Shown: positions 30,845 to 40,848, counted from the first letter of the stretch. The stretch: 64,000 nt of DNA from Vibrio metschnikovii CIP 69.14 (GCF_000176155.1 NZ_ACZO01000006.1:1550001-1614000); one strand, 5' to 3'. The notes: a model not told the origin generated them from the sequence alone. Translations and numbers: made by a program.

Positions 30845-30880
30845 AAAAACAAAGTAAGTAATGCTTAGCACTACTTACTT
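30845..30880 (-). terminator. Terminator-like hairpin just after deoC, inside the deo cluster
   Basis: On the minus strand a 13-bp stem (30880-30868 with 30864-30852, one G-U wobble) closes a 3-nt loop and is followed by TGTTTTT. It begins 13 nt after the deoC stop codon. This should end or attenuate transcription between deoC and deoA. Confidence 0.72.
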
Positions 30881-30892
30881 GCTCGTTAATGA

Positions 30893-31669
30893 TTAATAAG
30901 CGCTAGGATCGGCTTGTTGATCGGTCACCTCTAACGTATTTAATAAGTTAGTTAACAGACTCGAAGCGCCGAAGCGATAATGGCGGCTATCAGCCCAACC
31001 TTGGCCAAGAATGTCATCTGCCATGGCTAAATATTGCGCGGCATCTTCTGCGGTACGTACACCACCGGCAGGTTTAAAACCTACCTGTTTCGCAACGCCT
31101 AAATCACGGATCACTTCAAGCATCATGCGCGCATACTCAGGTGTCGCATTGACAGGCACTTTACCGGTTGAGGTTTTGATAAAATCCGCACCCGCTTCGA
31201 TACTGATTTGTGAAGCTTTCTTGATTAAGGCTTCTTGTTTTAACTCACCCGTCTCGATGATGACTTTCAGTAAAATATCACCGCAAGCTTGTTTGCACTG
31301 CTTAACCAGTTCAAAACCGACTTGTTCATTGCCAGCAATCAAAGCTCGGTATGGGAATACGACGTCAACCTCATCAGCACCATAAGCAACCGCGGCTTTG
31401 GTTTCAGCCACCGCGATGTCAATATCATCATTACCGTGTGGAAAATTGGTGACTGTGGCAATGCGAATCTCTGGAGTACCTTGCTCACGAAGGGTCTTCT
31501 TAGCAATAGGAATAAAACGTGGGTAGATACAGATCGCCGCCGTATTACCTACTGGGCTTTTTGCATCATGACAGAGCTGGATCACTTTGGCGTCCGTATC
31601 GTCATCATTTAATGTGGTTAAATCCATCAATTTCAGTGCGCGTAGCGCTGCGGCTTTTAAATCGCTCAT
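30893..31669 (-). CDS. deoC: DeoC, deoxyribose-phosphate aldolase
   Basis: DeoC cleaves deoxyribose-5-phosphate into glyceraldehyde-3-phosphate and acetaldehyde. The 258-residue protein is a class I aldolase. The Schiff-base lysine is in [10 protein letters not shown], and the second catalytic lysine is in [11 protein letters not shown]. It is first in the cluster, preceded by a 588-bp gap that likely holds the deo promoters. Together with DeoA, DeoB and DeoD it lets the cell use deoxynucleosides, for example from environmental DNA, as a carbon source. Confidence 0.97.
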   Translation of the reverse strand: MSDLKAAALRALKLMDLTTLNDDDTDAKVIQLCHDAKSPVGNTAAICIYPRFIPIAKKTLREQGTPEIRIATVTNFPHGNDDIDIAVAETKAAVAYGADEVDVVFPYRALIAGNEQVGFELVKQCKQACGDILLKVIIETGELKQEALIKKASQISIEAGADFIKTSTGKVPVNATPEYARMMLEVIRDLGVAKQVGFKPAGGVRTAEDAAQYLAMADDILGQGWADSRHYRFGASSLLTNLLNTLEVTDQQADPSAY

Positions 31670-32257
31670 TTCTATCTCCGATCAATATATTCAATTCATT
31701 GACTAGTGAGTAAGACGTCACTCGACATAGTCACAAAATGAACGGACTTGGTTCCTTGAAGACTCGGTGTTTTGCACCAATTGCTATCCCTGTCACCGCA
31801 CAATGCCAATAAGCTTTATGGCATAACCGTCTGTGATTGCGGTACACAATATTGCTCAAGCAACCACTTGTTGGAAGTTGATGGTTATGCCACAAGCTTC
31901 CATTACAATCGATCGCTCTGATGCTCTGCTTCACCCTTGTTCGATAATAAAAACCGTGAATCCATCACTCGTTTTATTGTCACAATATTGGGGGCATATA
32001 AAGGCGAATAAGCTGTGATCTACAGTATAACTCTTCGCAACAAAACCCTAGCACAACACTCAGAGCAAACGGTTTGTATCTCAAAATAATCGTTATCATC
32101 CATCATGGACAATTCATTTATTAAACTGTCTTAGCGAACCTTATCGTGTGAAAGACAAGGAACTGTGTTTTCTTGGTCAACAAAACAGAAAAACCCCGCA
32201 GCAATCTCTTGCTACGGGGTTGTGTTAAATGGCGTCTATATCGTTTTCTTTACTAAA
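31670..32257. other. Long gap upstream of deoC, likely holding deo promoters
   Basis: No convincing gene is present. Small frames here have poor starts and no family resemblance. CRP-like half sites are visible (TGTGA on the minus strand near 31729-31733, and TGTGATTGCGG at 31832-31842), but none is a full TGTGA-N6-TCACA. The nupC terminator occupies 32189-32221. E. coli deo has two promoters about 600 bp apart, which would fit this length. Confidence 0.5.
32189..32221 (-). terminator. Rho-independent terminator after nupC
   Basis: The arms 32192-32204 and 32209-32221 form 13 pairs with one mismatch around the loop TCTC. On the minus strand they are followed by a five-T run (32193-32189). 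The nupC stop codon is about 37 bp upstream. Confidence 0.9.
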
Positions 32258-33514
32258 TTAGAAAGAAAGGAATAGGCCAGCAATGGTTGCTGCCATCAAG
32301 TTAGATAGCGTACCAGCAACCACAGCCTTGATACCCATACGAGCGATATCACCACGGCGTGAAGGAGCCAAGCTACCTAAACCACCCAACAAAATCGCAA
32401 TTGAAGATAAGTTAGCAAAACCACACAATGCAAAGGAGATGATCGCTTTGGTTTTCTCAGTCAGTACAACTGGTGCTGCATCACTTAGGTACGGTGCAAA
32501 TTGAGAGTAAGCTACGAATTCGTTAGCAACGGTTTTTAGACCGATAAACTCACCAGCGATAGTCGCTTCCGCCCATGGCACACCCAATAGGAATGCAAGT
32601 GGAGCAAAAACAAGACCTAGAATCATCTCTAGTGTCAGCTCTGGCATACCGAACCAACCACCGATACCACCAAGCATACCGTTGATAAGAGCGATCAAAC
32701 CGATGAAAGCAATTAACATCGCACCAACGTTTAGTGCTAGTTGCAGACCAGCTGAAGCACCGCCTGCCGCCGCATCAATCACGTTAGCTGGTTTATCAGC
32801 TTCAGCCGCTTCGATACCTTCGATTTGATCAACCGGTTTATCGGTTTCAGGCATGATGATTTTAGCAAACAGTAGACCACCTGGTGCCGCCATGAATGAT
32901 GCCGCAACTAAGTATTCAATTGGCACGCCCATTGATGCGTAACCCGCTAGAACACCACCAGCAATAGAAGCTAGACCACCACACATCACCGCAAACAGTT
33001 CAGATTGCGTCATCTTAGGTACAAACGGACGAACCACAAGTGGTGCTTCGGTTTGACCAACGAAAATGTTCGCAGCCGCTGACATTGATTCTGCGCGAGA
33101 AGTGCCTAATGCTTTCTGTAACGCACCACCTAAAATTCGGATAACCCATTGCATAACGCCGAGGTAATACAGAACTGAGATTAATGCAGAGAAGAAAATA
33201 AGTGTTGGTAGTACGCGAAAAGCAAAGATGAAGCCTCCGCCACCAAATACTTCAAACATTTTACCAGAAACTAGGCCACCAAACATAAACTCAGTACCGT
33301 TATTACCATAGTTGATAACATTCGACACTGCGTCAGAGAGACCACGAAGGAGTTCCTGACCCCATGGTACATACAAAATGAATGCGCCAAGGGAAAATTG
33401 GATAGCAAAAGCACCACCCACGGTTCTGATATTGATAGCTTTACGGTTTGATGAGAGTAATACTGCGATTCCCAGTAATACAACCATTCCGATTAGGCTC
33501 ATAAACAGGCTCAT
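32258..33514 (-). CDS. nupC: NupC, nucleoside:cation symporter (CNT family)
   Basis: This inner-membrane protein of 418 residues has about ten hydrophobic segments and belongs to the concentrative nucleoside transporter family. Signature segments are [12 protein letters not shown] and [12 protein letters not shown], which line the nucleoside and cation sites. It is next to deoCABD, so uptake and breakdown of nucleosides sit together. The upstream region has a near-perfect CRP site (33669-33684) and a -10-like TATAAT (33595-33590 on the minus strand). Confidence 0.95.
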   Translation of the reverse strand: MSLFMSLIGMVVLLGIAVLLSSNRKAINIRTVGGAFAIQFSLGAFILYVPWGQELLRGLSDAVSNVINYGNNGTEFMFGGLVSGKMFEVFGGGGFIFAFRVLPTLIFFSALISVLYYLGVMQWVIRILGGALQKALGTSRAESMSAAANIFVGQTEAPLVVRPFVPKMTQSELFAVMCGGLASIAGGVLAGYASMGVPIEYLVAASFMAAPGGLLFAKIIMPETDKPVDQIEGIEAAEADKPANVIDAAAGGASAGLQLALNVGAMLIAFIGLIALINGMLGGIGGWFGMPELTLEMILGLVFAPLAFLLGVPWAEATIAGEFIGLKTVANEFVAYSQFAPYLSDAAPVVLTEKTKAIISFALCGFANLSSIAILLGGLGSLAPSRRGDIARMGIKAVVAGTLSNLMAATIAGLFLSF

Positions 33515-33668
33515 AGTTTATGGCTTCCTTATAAGTTAGAAGTTAATTAGGTGTTGGCGTGTGGCAAAATAGAGCTCAAAAGCGAAGCGATTATACTTAT
33601 CTCAACCACAATAAAATAATGCCTTCCTCACACTTTCTTATAAGATTAATAATCCATTCACACACTTA

Positions 33669-33684
33669 TGTGACACGAATCACT
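33669..33684 (-). promoter_or_regulatory. CRP-type site upstream of nupC
   Basis: TGTGA-N6-TCACT differs from the TGTGA-N6-TCACA consensus by one base. Its centre (33676.5) lies near -93 from a start inferred from the TATAAT at 33590-33595. A weaker TGTGA half site on the minus strand at 33632-33628 would be centred near -41. Two CRP sites about 52 bp apart is the E. coli deoP2/nupC arrangement that lets CytR bind between them. The transcription start is inferred, not measured. Confidence 0.65.
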
Positions 33685-33694
33685 ATTGATAAAC

Positions 33695-34501
33695 TTATTT
33701 GTTACTCTCATCACGCTCATCGGCGGTAGAAAGACCAAACAACCTATGGCTGGTTTGCCAAATAATGGGCGCAATCTGCTCAGGCTCTGTTTGATGTAAC
33801 CTGGCCAACTCCCGCAGCACCAAAGGCAGTCGTAAAGGACAATTAGCTTGACCTTGATAGCCCAATAGCGGCATATCCGGTGCATCGGTTTCAAGCACTA
33901 AGTCTTCAATCGATACCGAAGCAATAGCTTGACGCGTTTTATTGGCTCTTGGATAAGTAATCACACCGCCTACGCCTAATTTAAACCCTAAATCAATAAA
34001 CTGCTTCGCCTCTTGCCTACTGCCTGAAAACGCGTGTAAAACACCACCTTGGGTAAATTTCATCTGCTTTATCATCTGTATGAGCCGCTGATGGGTTTTA
34101 CGACTATGAAGAATGACTGGCTTCTGAAAAGCTTGAGCGATGGAAAGCTGTCCAATCAGGAGTGCTTCTTGACGCTCTGCGGGTTGATCAATCAGCGCAT
34201 CCAAACCACATTCGCCAATCGCCACACAGGCGTGCTGAGCAACCGAAAGCTTATGCTCTAATTGTTGTAATAATTGGGCAGGAGTTGATAAAGGAATAAA
34301 ATGAGGGTGAATGCCAAGCGCATAGAAAATACAATCTGAGTCGCGTGACACTAACTGCTCAATTCTCGCCCAGCTCTCAAGACTTGTCGATGGAATGAGA
34401 AAACGCTCAACGCCTTGCGTTTTAGCTTGAGCTAAGTCGCTGGCTAATGTCGATTCAAAAACAGGTAAGTCCAAGTGACAGTGGGTATCAAATAATTGCA
34501 C
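33695..34501 (-). CDS. TatD-family metal-dependent hydrolase, YjjV-like
   Basis: This is a cytosolic TIM-barrel protein of 268 residues with two-metal nuclease motifs: FDTHCHLDLP at the N-terminus, IGECGLDAL for the Glu ligand, PVILHSRKTHQRL, LHAFSGSRQEA, and LETDAPDMPLLG. It resembles E. coli YjjV, which also lies near the deo genes. TatD members are 3'-5' DNases or deaminase-like hydrolases. The exact substrate is unknown. A 50-residue gene ends 11 bp upstream on the same strand. Confidence 0.9.
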   Translation of the reverse strand: MQLFDTHCHLDLPVFESTLASDLAQAKTQGVERFLIPSTSLESWARIEQLVSRDSDCIFYALGIHPHFIPLSTPAQLLQQLEHKLSVAQHACVAIGECGLDALIDQPAERQEALLIGQLSIAQAFQKPVILHSRKTHQRLIQMIKQMKFTQGGVLHAFSGSRQEAKQFIDLGFKLGVGGVITYPRANKTRQAIASVSIEDLVLETDAPDMPLLGYQGQANCPLRLPLVLRELARLHQTEPEQIAPIIWQTSHRLFGLSTADERDESNK

Positions 34502-34512
34502 AGTACTATACC

Positions 34513-34665
34513 TTAAGCGCGCGAATCGGATGAACCATCACGCTCAGTACGACGCGCTGGATCCGCTCGATAAGCCACACAACTGCGCTTTTGTTCGGGC
34601 GTTAACCCCATCTGTTGACACCATGCATCGTAGCGAGCCAGTGTCTGTTTTAGCCATTGCCACAT
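34513..34665 (-). CDS. Small conserved protein (DUF5363-like)
   Basis: The start chosen is the ATG at 34665, because GGAGAGGG (34680-34673) is well placed before it. This gives 50 residues beginning MWQWLKQTLARYDAWCQQMG, rich in basic and aromatic residues and containing a TPEQKRSCVAYR segment. It is too short for much analysis. The sequence resembles the DUF5363 family of vibrios and relatives, from memory. It sits 11 bp before the TatD-like gene and 63 bp after yaaA, so all three may share a transcript. Function unknown. Confidence 0.7.
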   Translation of the reverse strand: MWQWLKQTLARYDAWCQQMGLTPEQKRSCVAYRADPARRTERDGSSDSRA

Positions 34666-34728
34666 GGTTTTTCCCTCTCCAGCGTCTGTGGTTAATGCCA
34701 TCTATTATTCCACAAAATCATCGTGGTT

Positions 34729-35502
34729 TTATTGCTCTTCACGCTTAAAGACCAGCTCGGTAGGGCTCGACTCTTGAGGTACAAAGTAATAGCCAGCGGT
34801 GGTGAAATGGGTCAGCTCTTCAACCGAGGTGACTTGATTATCAATAATATAACGCGCCATCATGCCGCGAGCTTTTTTAGCATAAAAACTGATCACTTTA
34901 TATTGTCCGTTTTTGGCATCTTTAAAAATTGGCGTGATCACTTGTGCATCAAGCTGATTGGTTTTCACCGCTTTAAAATATTCATTAGACGCCAAATTGA
35001 TCAGTACATTATCACCTTGCGCTTCAATCTCTTGATTCAGCTTATCGGTAATAATAGAACCCCAAAATTGATACAAATTACTGCCTCGAGGATTGGTTAA
35101 TTTGGTGCCCATTTCTAAACGATAAGGCTGCATTAAATCGAGCGGCTTAAGTAAACCATATAAGCCTGATAACATACGTAAATGCTGCTGAGCAAATCGC
35201 AAACTCTCTTCAGATAAGCTCTGAGCATCAAGACCGGTATATACATCGCCTTTAAAAGCGAAAATCGCTTGGCGGGCGTTGTCCAAGCTAAACTGCTCAC
35301 TCCACTGTGCAAAACGAGCGACGTTTAATCCAGCAATCGTATCACTGACTTTCATTAATGCTGAAATATCGTCAGGTGTTAATTGACGACAGACGTCAAT
35401 CAGCAGCTTGGAGTGCTCGATCAGTTCCGGTTGAGTGTGCTCTTGACTTGGTAAAGGCGATTCATAATCAAGGGTTTTAGCAGGAGAAACCACAATCAGC
35501 AT
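34729..35502 (-). CDS. yaaA: YaaA, peroxide stress resistance protein
   Basis: This is a cytosolic protein of 257 residues. The start [18 protein letters not shown] and the [22 protein letters not shown] segment are characteristic of YaaA. In E. coli the protein limits DNA damage from hydrogen peroxide by lowering free intracellular iron, and some relatives bind DNA. It is probably the first gene of a short operon with the 50-residue protein and the TatD-like gene. Confidence 0.93.
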   Translation of the reverse strand: MLIVVSPAKTLDYESPLPSQEHTQPELIEHSKLLIDVCRQLTPDDISALMKVSDTIAGLNVARFAQWSEQFSLDNARQAIFAFKGDVYTGLDAQSLSEESLRFAQQHLRMLSGLYGLLKPLDLMQPYRLEMGTKLTNPRGSNLYQFWGSIITDKLNQEIEAQGDNVLINLASNEYFKAVKTNQLDAQVITPIFKDAKNGQYKVISFYAKKARGMMARYIIDNQVTSVEELTHFTTAGYYFVPQESSPTELVFKREEQ

Positions 35503-35553
35503 TGTTCTATCCTAATATCGTTTTACTTAGAGAGTTGAATCGTTAGATTAACA

Positions 35554-35585
35554 AAAAAAGCCACACATTGTCTGCATGGCTTTTT
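35554..35585 (-). terminator. Terminator after the alanine/glycine symporter gene
   Basis: GCCA (35560-35563) and TGGC (35577-35580) form the core of a hairpin extended by A and T runs. On the minus strand it ends with seven T residues. The stem is short, so it is a modest but credible terminator between the symporter and yaaA. Confidence 0.65.
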
Positions 35586-35662
35586 CTATCTTATTCATTG
35601 GGCCTAACGATAGGCTTAACCACTTTCAATGGCAAATCATCATAAAGGGTAATTCTTAACGA

Positions 35663-37090
35663 TTATTTGCTTTTGCTATCCCAAATCCCGTCTTCTAGCT
35701 GAGATTTTAGCTCTGGGTAATCGTTGGCATCAAAGGTTGGTAACTTACCGGCTTTCAGTTGACGGTTGTAGTCTTTCGCCAATTTAACCACCGTTCCAGA
35801 GAGCAGCAAAATCGCAATTAAGTTGACAATCGCCATCAAGCCCATCGTAACATCAGCCATCGACCAAACGGTAGGTAATGTCGCAAGCGAACCGAACATC
35901 ACCATGCCCAGCACGATCATTCGAAAAACCACCAAGCCTTTTTTATTATTATGCTCAAGGAAAATCAGGTTGGTTTCAGCATAAGAGTAATTGGCAATAA
36001 TGGAGGTAAAGGCGAAGAAGAAAATCGCTAAGGCAATAAAAATACTTCCCCAATCACCAACTTGTGAACTCAGTGCACGCTGGGTAAGCTCAATACCGGT
36101 AATTTCACCGTGAGGAACATACTCTCCAGACATAAGAATGATCGCAACGGTCGCCGAACAGATGACTATCGTATCAACGAAAACCCCAAGCATCTGTACG
36201 TATCCTTGTGAGGCTGGATGCGGAGGATAAGGCGTGGCAGAAGCTGCCGCGTTAGGTGCCGAGCCCATGCCCGCTTCGTTCGAAAATAACCCGCGTTTAA
36301 CACCATGAATCATTGCTTGAGCAATCGCATAGCCTAAGCCACCTGCCGCCGCTTGCTCTAAACCAAACGCGCTTCTAAATACTAAGCTTAGTACTGACGG
36401 TAACTTTTCGATGTTTAGGATCACCACGACCATAGCAATCAAAATATAGGCCAAGGCCATGATCGGTACAATCAGCTCGGCAGTACGAGCAATCTTACGA
36501 ATCCCACCAAAAATCACAAACGAAGAGATTAAAACAATCGCGATGCCAACATAAAGCGGATCAAAACCAAAAGCAGTGTGCATCGCACTGGAAATCGAAT
36601 TGGCTTGCACTGCATTGAACACTAAACCGAAAGCGATGATAAGGAAGATAGAAAACAGCACGCCCATCCAACGCATGCCTAAGCCTTTTTCCATGTAATA
36701 AGCGGGACCACCACGATAGTTTCCATCTCTATCACGGGTTTTATACAGCTGAGCTAGAGTACTTTCCGCGAAAGACGTCGCCATACCAAGCATCGCCGTC
36801 ATCCACATCCAAAAAATGGCACCAGGACCACCTAATGTCAAAGCGACCGCAACCCCGGCCATATTACCGGTACCAACACGAGCCGCTAAGCTGGTGCATA
36901 AGGCTTGGAAAGAAGAGATACCAGATTGGTCTGATTTTCGGCTGTTTCTCAATACACTGAACATATGACCGAAATGACGAAACTGGATAAATCCTAAACG
37001 GACCGTAAAGTAAATCCCTACCCCGACTAAAAGATAAACCAGAATCGATCCCCAAAGCAGGTCGTTCATTAAATTAATTAAGTCTGTCAC
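35663..37090 (-). CDS. Alanine/glycine:sodium symporter (AGCS family)
   Basis: This inner-membrane transporter has about ten to eleven helices. The start chosen is GTG at 37090, with GAGAGG five bases upstream. The longer in-frame ATG at 37186 has no Shine-Dalgarno and adds a non-hydrophobic stretch absent from relatives. The product is 475 residues. The family motifs GTGNMAGVAVALTLGGPGAIFW and SNEAGMGSAPNAAA are intact. It imports alanine or glycine with sodium, fitting the sodium-based energetics of vibrios. Unlike the other known vibrio symporter with a tandem glycine riboswitch, I see no riboswitch here. Confidence 0.9.
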   Translation of the reverse strand: MTDLINLMNDLLWGSILVYLLVGVGIYFTVRLGFIQFRHFGHMFSVLRNSRKSDQSGISSFQALCTSLAARVGTGNMAGVAVALTLGGPGAIFWMWMTAMLGMATSFAESTLAQLYKTRDRDGNYRGGPAYYMEKGLGMRWMGVLFSIFLIIAFGLVFNAVQANSISSAMHTAFGFDPLYVGIAIVLISSFVIFGGIRKIARTAELIVPIMALAYILIAMVVVILNIEKLPSVLSLVFRSAFGLEQAAAGGLGYAIAQAMIHGVKRGLFSNEAGMGSAPNAAASATPYPPHPASQGYVQMLGVFVDTIVICSATVAIILMSGEYVPHGEITGIELTQRALSSQVGDWGSIFIALAIFFFAFTSIIANYSYAETNLIFLEHNNKKGLVVFRMIVLGMVMFGSLATLPTVWSMADVTMGLMAIVNLIAILLLSGTVVKLAKDYNRQLKAGKLPTFDANDYPELKSQLEDGIWDSKSK

Positions 37091-37988
37091 AAGAACCTCT
37101 CTTAGAATGTGTGTTGAGTTGACCAGCCGATCAGCACGAAAAGGTGAATGAGCATCCCAGAAAATAATTCGTATTACGGGAGCCATTAAGCGTGATTCAA
37201 CACTTTTTAGGTCGTTAAAATAATGCAGTAAATTTTTTGACGGGCGGATAATGCTACCTCAATCAGCAAAAATCAATATGCAACACAACTCATCTTTATG
37301 TTATTTTTTACTATAAAGTCACCATTTATTAACACAAACGCGACCATTAAACCCCAAAAAAACCAATAAAAAACAAACAAAATACCAACAAAACAGAATA
37401 AAAAAACCGCACAAACCTCATGTTGCATAATCCTAATCTCATTGGCTGAGAATCTAGCTATCACAGTGCATGACTGAATTTTTTGTCAGTAAAATGTCAT
37501 AAAACACAACCAAGCGAGCAATAAATCATCAAGCAGTCAATTGCTAGCGTTAAATGTAACGTTTTATTAACAAGATTTTTCTGGCAATAAAAACGTTTGC
37601 GCGAATCGGTTGCGTCTTTTTTGTACAGAAAAAAGTTCAAAAATGTGAAAGAACAACGAAAAAAAAGCCGTTCAATCGATAAAAAGTCATAAATGAGAAA
37701 TGAATCATGGCTAAGATTAAGTTTCATATGCTATACCCAAATCGCAATGAGATGCAGCGCGGACTTACATCATAAAACAAGCTGGTTGATGTAAGATCTT
37801 AACTTAAGTGCTGTAACTTCAAGTAGGAAGGGAATATCTAGCATGATGTTTACGATGTAGACCCAACCCACAGGATACCTGCGATAGATGCCGTCCGTTG
37901 TGCTCTTTAATGAACGAGTATCTCATCAGCGAAGCTATGGCGGTATGCAGTGGAGAGGGAGAATGACTTATGACAATGAGGCTTGCTT
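37091..37988. other. Long AT-rich gap between the symporter and the DUF3545 gene
   Basis: Nearly 900 bp hold no convincing gene. The left part (37310-37400) is a low-complexity A-rich tract and presumably includes the symporter promoter on the minus strand. One degenerate copy of the palindromic repeat is at 37731-37839. A possible 22-codon frame begins at 37708 but runs into that repeat. Confidence 0.5.
37731..37839. repeat. Vibrio intergenic palindromic repeat, degenerate copy A
   Basis: The left end CTATACCCAAAT and the right end TTCAAGTAGGAAGGGAATATC match the two ends of copy B at 38169-38316. The centre is diverged and has its own inverted repeat (TTACATCA with TGATGTAA). Confidence 0.7.
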
Positions 37989-38168
37989 ATGGATGACTTG
38001 CACTTTGATCAACTACTAGACATGGAAATGACCAAGATTCGCGCTAGCCGCAGTAAACCAGTGAAACGAATGTGGAGAGAAATTGAAGCAATACGGGATA
38101 AAAAACGCTTAGAGAAAGAGCTACTTGATATGGATGTCTGCTTGGATCTCGACAGCATAAAACTGTAA
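37989..38168 (+). CDS. DUF3545 family small protein
   Basis: The protein has 59 residues from the ATG at 37989, which follows a purine-rich stretch with GAGG about 7 nt upstream. It is highly charged and probably helical: the segment KRMWREIEAIRDKKRLEKEL is typical of the vibrio DUF3545 family, and the C-terminus is acidic. No function is known. It lies between two copies of the palindromic repeat, and the right one starts at its stop codon. A terminator follows at 38319-38353. Confidence 0.82.
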   Translation: MDDLHFDQLLDMEMTKIRASRSKPVKRMWREIEAIRDKKRLEKELLDMDVCLDLDSIKL

Positions 38169-38316
38169 CTATACCCAAACAACTTGGAGTTGCAGGTAGG
38201 CGGCAAGTGAGTGAGTCCCCATGAGCAGTGAGTCCCTATGAGCATAGATAGACTCTATGATTGGGGCGAACGAACGTAGACATCCCCTCCTGCAGCTTCA
38301 AGTAGGAAGGGGATAT
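38169..38316. repeat. Vibrio intergenic palindromic repeat, full-length copy B
   Basis: The unit is about 148 bp. Its left end (CTATACCCAAACAACTTGG..) and its right end (..CTTCAAGTAGGAAGGGGATAT) are imperfect inverted repeats of about 27 bp. Inside is a 17-bp tandem duplication, GTGAGTCCCCATGAGCA at 38211-38227 and a one-base variant at 38228-38244. I recall similar elements scattered in vibrio genomes. There is no transposase. Confidence 0.82.
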
Positions 38317-38318
38317 GT

Positions 38319-38353
38319 AATAAGGCGCACTCAGCTATTCGGTGCGCCTTATT
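38319..38353. terminator. Bidirectional terminator between DUF3545 and the hemerythrin-like gene
   Basis: AATAAGGCGCAC (38319-38330) and GTGCGCCTTATT (38342-38353) form a perfect 12-bp stem between convergent genes. Confidence 0.88.
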
Positions 38354-38373
38354 ATTGATGGTCATCTTATTAT

Positions 38374-38925
38374 CTAAATGCACTCTGACTCACTTTTCCT
38401 GACTCGCCGAGCCAACTGGGTGAATCGATCAGCGATGGTTTCGCCAAAGACAGGATCATCTTCGTGGCCACTCCAGATAGATTCAACCTGCTGCCAATCT
38501 GAAATACTAAAAGCATCTTCAATCAATGGAAAAACCGACTGCTCTTCTAACTCTAGGTGACGCTGCTGCTGTTCAATAAAATCGGTCAATTTTTCGATAA
38601 AGACATCTTGAGGCACGACAGCATCTTGCAAAATCATTTCTACGATCAACAAAAATGCTTGCGTCTGCTCAGCCAGCAACTCATGTTCTTGCTCCAAGTT
38701 TTCGACCATCGGAGTCGTGGGGTAGTTCTGCTGATAGTAGTGATAAAGCACATTCTCTTTCGGGTGATGAACTGATTGAGAATGAGAGCCTAAATAATCA
38801 ACAATTTCTTTAATCAGACTATAGTTGATCAGCTGCTCTGTATTGAGCAACTGTAACTTTTCGCGCAGTATGGTGAGTAGACGAGCCATGTACTCATGTT
38901 CGCGACGGATCCTTTCTAACATCAT
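38374..38925 (-). CDS. Hemerythrin HHE-domain protein
   Basis: The start chosen is ATG at 38925, six bases after GGGAGG (38937-38932). A longer frame to 38991 has no such site. The product is 183 residues and begins MMLERIRREHEYMARLLTI. Histidines and glutamates in REHEYM, SVHHPKENV, EQEHELL and QRHLELEEQSVFPLIE match the four-helix hemerythrin cation-binding pattern, which holds a di-iron centre. Such proteins sense or bind oxygen, nitric oxide or iron. The actual ligand is unknown. It is cytosolic and lies 31 bp upstream of no gene but beside ung on the same strand, so a shared role in oxidative damage is possible. Confidence 0.85.
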   Translation of the reverse strand: MMLERIRREHEYMARLLTILREKLQLLNTEQLINYSLIKEIVDYLGSHSQSVHHPKENVLYHYYQQNYPTTPMVENLEQEHELLAEQTQAFLLIVEMILQDAVVPQDVFIEKLTDFIEQQQRHLELEEQSVFPLIEDAFSISDWQQVESIWSGHEDDPVFGETIADRFTQLARRVRKSESECI

Positions 38926-39022
38926 GATGAGCCTCCCTGACTGATCGTAAACCAATCGTATTCTTTGGTTTGATTGTTCAGTATAGCTCAAAAAACAGCC
39001 AACCCTTCAAGATCTCGCGCTC

Positions 39023-39703
39023 TCAGACATCCAATTTCGGTTGCCAATCGATAGCTTGCTTACCTTGCTGTTCAAGTAATTGATTCGTCATTGAGAAGTG
39101 TTTGCAGCCTAAAAAACCACGATGGGCAGAGAGGGGGGAAGGATGCGGGGCCTCTAAAACATGATGACGCTGACGATCGATCATCTTGCCTTTTTTTTGT
39201 GCATGAGCTCCCCATAATAAAAAGACAATCCCTTGTCCGTGTTGATTTAATGCTTCAATGACACGATCAGTAAACGTTTCCCAGCCACTATTGGCATGAG
39301 AGTGAGCCTTACCCTGCTCGACGGTTAATACAGTATTGAGTAGAAGAACGCCTTGATCGGCCCAACTTTTTAGGTAGCCATGGTTCGGAATGCTAAACCC
39401 TCTGATATCTTGTGCCAGCTCTTTATATATATTCACTAATGAAGGCGGCGTCTTAACTTGTGGTAACACCGAAAAACAAAGACCATGAGCTTGGTTTGGC
39501 CCATGGTAAGGATCCTGACCAAGAATCACTACCTTAACATCATGAAATTCCGTTAAACGAAAAGCGTTAAAAACCTCTGCTGCCGGAGGATAAATTACTT
39601 TTCCAGACCGTCTTTCTTGTTCAACAAAGGCTAGCGTATTTTTAAAATAGCCTTGCTGTTTTTCATGACCAATAACCTCATGCCAAGTCAATGATTGCCC
39701 CAT
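39023..39703 (-). CDS. ung: Ung, uracil-DNA glycosylase
   Basis: Ung removes uracil from DNA by cutting the glycosidic bond. The 226-residue protein has the water-activating motif GQDPYHGP and the C-terminal [11 protein letters not shown] motif, whose histidine stabilises the uracil. Both are intact. It lies directly beside nfo, which cuts the abasic site that Ung leaves, so two successive steps of base-excision repair are neighbours on the same strand. Confidence 0.97.
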   Translation of the reverse strand: MGQSLTWHEVIGHEKQQGYFKNTLAFVEQERRSGKVIYPPAAEVFNAFRLTEFHDVKVVILGQDPYHGPNQAHGLCFSVLPQVKTPPSLVNIYKELAQDIRGFSIPNHGYLKSWADQGVLLLNTVLTVEQGKAHSHANSGWETFTDRVIEALNQHGQGIVFLLWGAHAQKKGKMIDRQRHHVLEAPHPSPLSAHRGFLGCKHFSMTNQLLEQQGKQAIDWQPKLDV

Positions 39704-39786
39704 AAAAAAGCCCTATAATATGAATAGTCAGCCCATTGTATACTCAAACGACCTCCGATTGCAGATAGGCAGATCGACTAGATTGA

Positions 39787-40671
39787 TCAAACCGACAACG
39801 CTTGGTGATGATAATCTCGTAGTGTTTGAATTTCTTGCGCCCAGATATCGGGATCAATCGTTTCTAAAATCAAAGGGATACCATTAAATCGGCCATCTTG
39901 AGCGATATACTCAAAGCATGTCCACCCAATCTCACCCTGCCCTAATGAGTGATGACGATCGACTCGGCTACCCAAGGGGGATTTTGAATCATTAATATGC
40001 ATGGCACGCAAATAATGCATACCAACGATCTGATCAAAAAGTGCGAAAGTCTGCTCACAATCGGCTTTAGTTCGTAAATCATAACCCGCGGCAAAGGTAT
40101 GGCATGTATCAAGGCAAACGCCGACTCTCGATTGATCATCCACTTGTTCGATGATTTCGGCAAGCTGCTCAAAACGCCAACCTAAATTGCTCCCCTGACC
40201 GGCCGTGTTTTCAATCACCGCAACAACGTCAGGAACGGCCTGATGAGCTAAGTTTATCGATTGAGCAATATGACGAAGGCATTCACTTTCAGAGATTTGC
40301 TTCAAATGACTACCCGGATGAAAATTGAGTAGTGATAATCCTAATTGTCGGCAACGTTGCATCTCATCAATAAACGCCGCTCTTGATTTGGCAAGCTTAT
40401 CCACCTCTGGTGCGCCTAAATTAATCAAATAAGAATCATGCGGCAAAATGTGGTCATGGTTAAAACCTAGTCGTGCGCAATTGGCTTTAAACGCTTTTAT
40501 CGTCTCGATATCTAAAGGCTTAGCCGCCCATTGGCGCTGATTTTTAGTAAATAAGGCAAAAGCATTCGCTCCTATTTGGTGAGCGCGGATCGGCGCTTGA
40601 TCAACACCACCAGCAGCAGAGACATGAGCACCAAAATATTTGGTTTTTGAAGGTTCTATCGTACTTGTCAT
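39787..40671 (-). CDS. nfo: Nfo, endonuclease IV
   Basis: Nfo is a zinc-dependent AP endonuclease of 294 residues. The N-terminus has [17 protein letters not shown], and metal-site residues lie in [26 protein letters not shown] and [25 protein letters not shown]. The 12-residue extension before KYFGAHVSA compared with E. coli is of uncertain reality, since a start nearer that point would also work. It precedes ung on the same strand with an 83-bp gap. Confidence 0.95.
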   Translation of the reverse strand: MTSTIEPSKTKYFGAHVSAAGGVDQAPIRAHQIGANAFALFTKNQRQWAAKPLDIETIKAFKANCARLGFNHDHILPHDSYLINLGAPEVDKLAKSRAAFIDEMQRCRQLGLSLLNFHPGSHLKQISESECLRHIAQSINLAHQAVPDVVAVIENTAGQGSNLGWRFEQLAEIIEQVDDQSRVGVCLDTCHTFAAGYDLRTKADCEQTFALFDQIVGMHYLRAMHINDSKSPLGSRVDRHHSLGQGEIGWTCFEYIAQDGRFNGIPLILETIDPDIWAQEIQTLRDYHHQALSV

Positions 40672-40834
40672 TGAGTCACTTTTTTACTTTCAGTTTTATT
40701 TAGATAACTGTCTGATGCTACGTAATACAGGCTAAAAACACACCTAAAAATGTAGTAATTTTACAAGAAAACAAGATTAAAATTTATTTTAAACATTCAA
40801 AAAATAAATGGACTCATTGTTTATTATCAACTTA

Positions 40835-40848
40835 TTGATTGAGATCAA
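40835..40848 (+). promoter_or_regulatory. Perfect FNR site upstream of grcA
   Basis: TTGAT-TGAG-ATCAA matches the FNR consensus TTGAT-N4-ATCAA exactly. It is the upstream one of two sites before grcA. Confidence 0.85.

Noticed and set aside
31833..32018. 61-codon plus-strand frame in the deoC-nupC gap
   Set aside because: It has no ribosome binding site or family resemblance and lies in the likely deo promoter region.
37091..37500. Glycine riboswitch before the alanine/glycine symporter
   Set aside because: A V. cholerae symporter gene carries a tandem glycine riboswitch, so I looked for one here. The conserved core elements are absent from the minus strand upstream of 37090.
37708..37776. 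22-codon frame MAKIKFHMLYPN...
   Set aside because: More than half of it is translated from the palindromic repeat, so it is probably chance.
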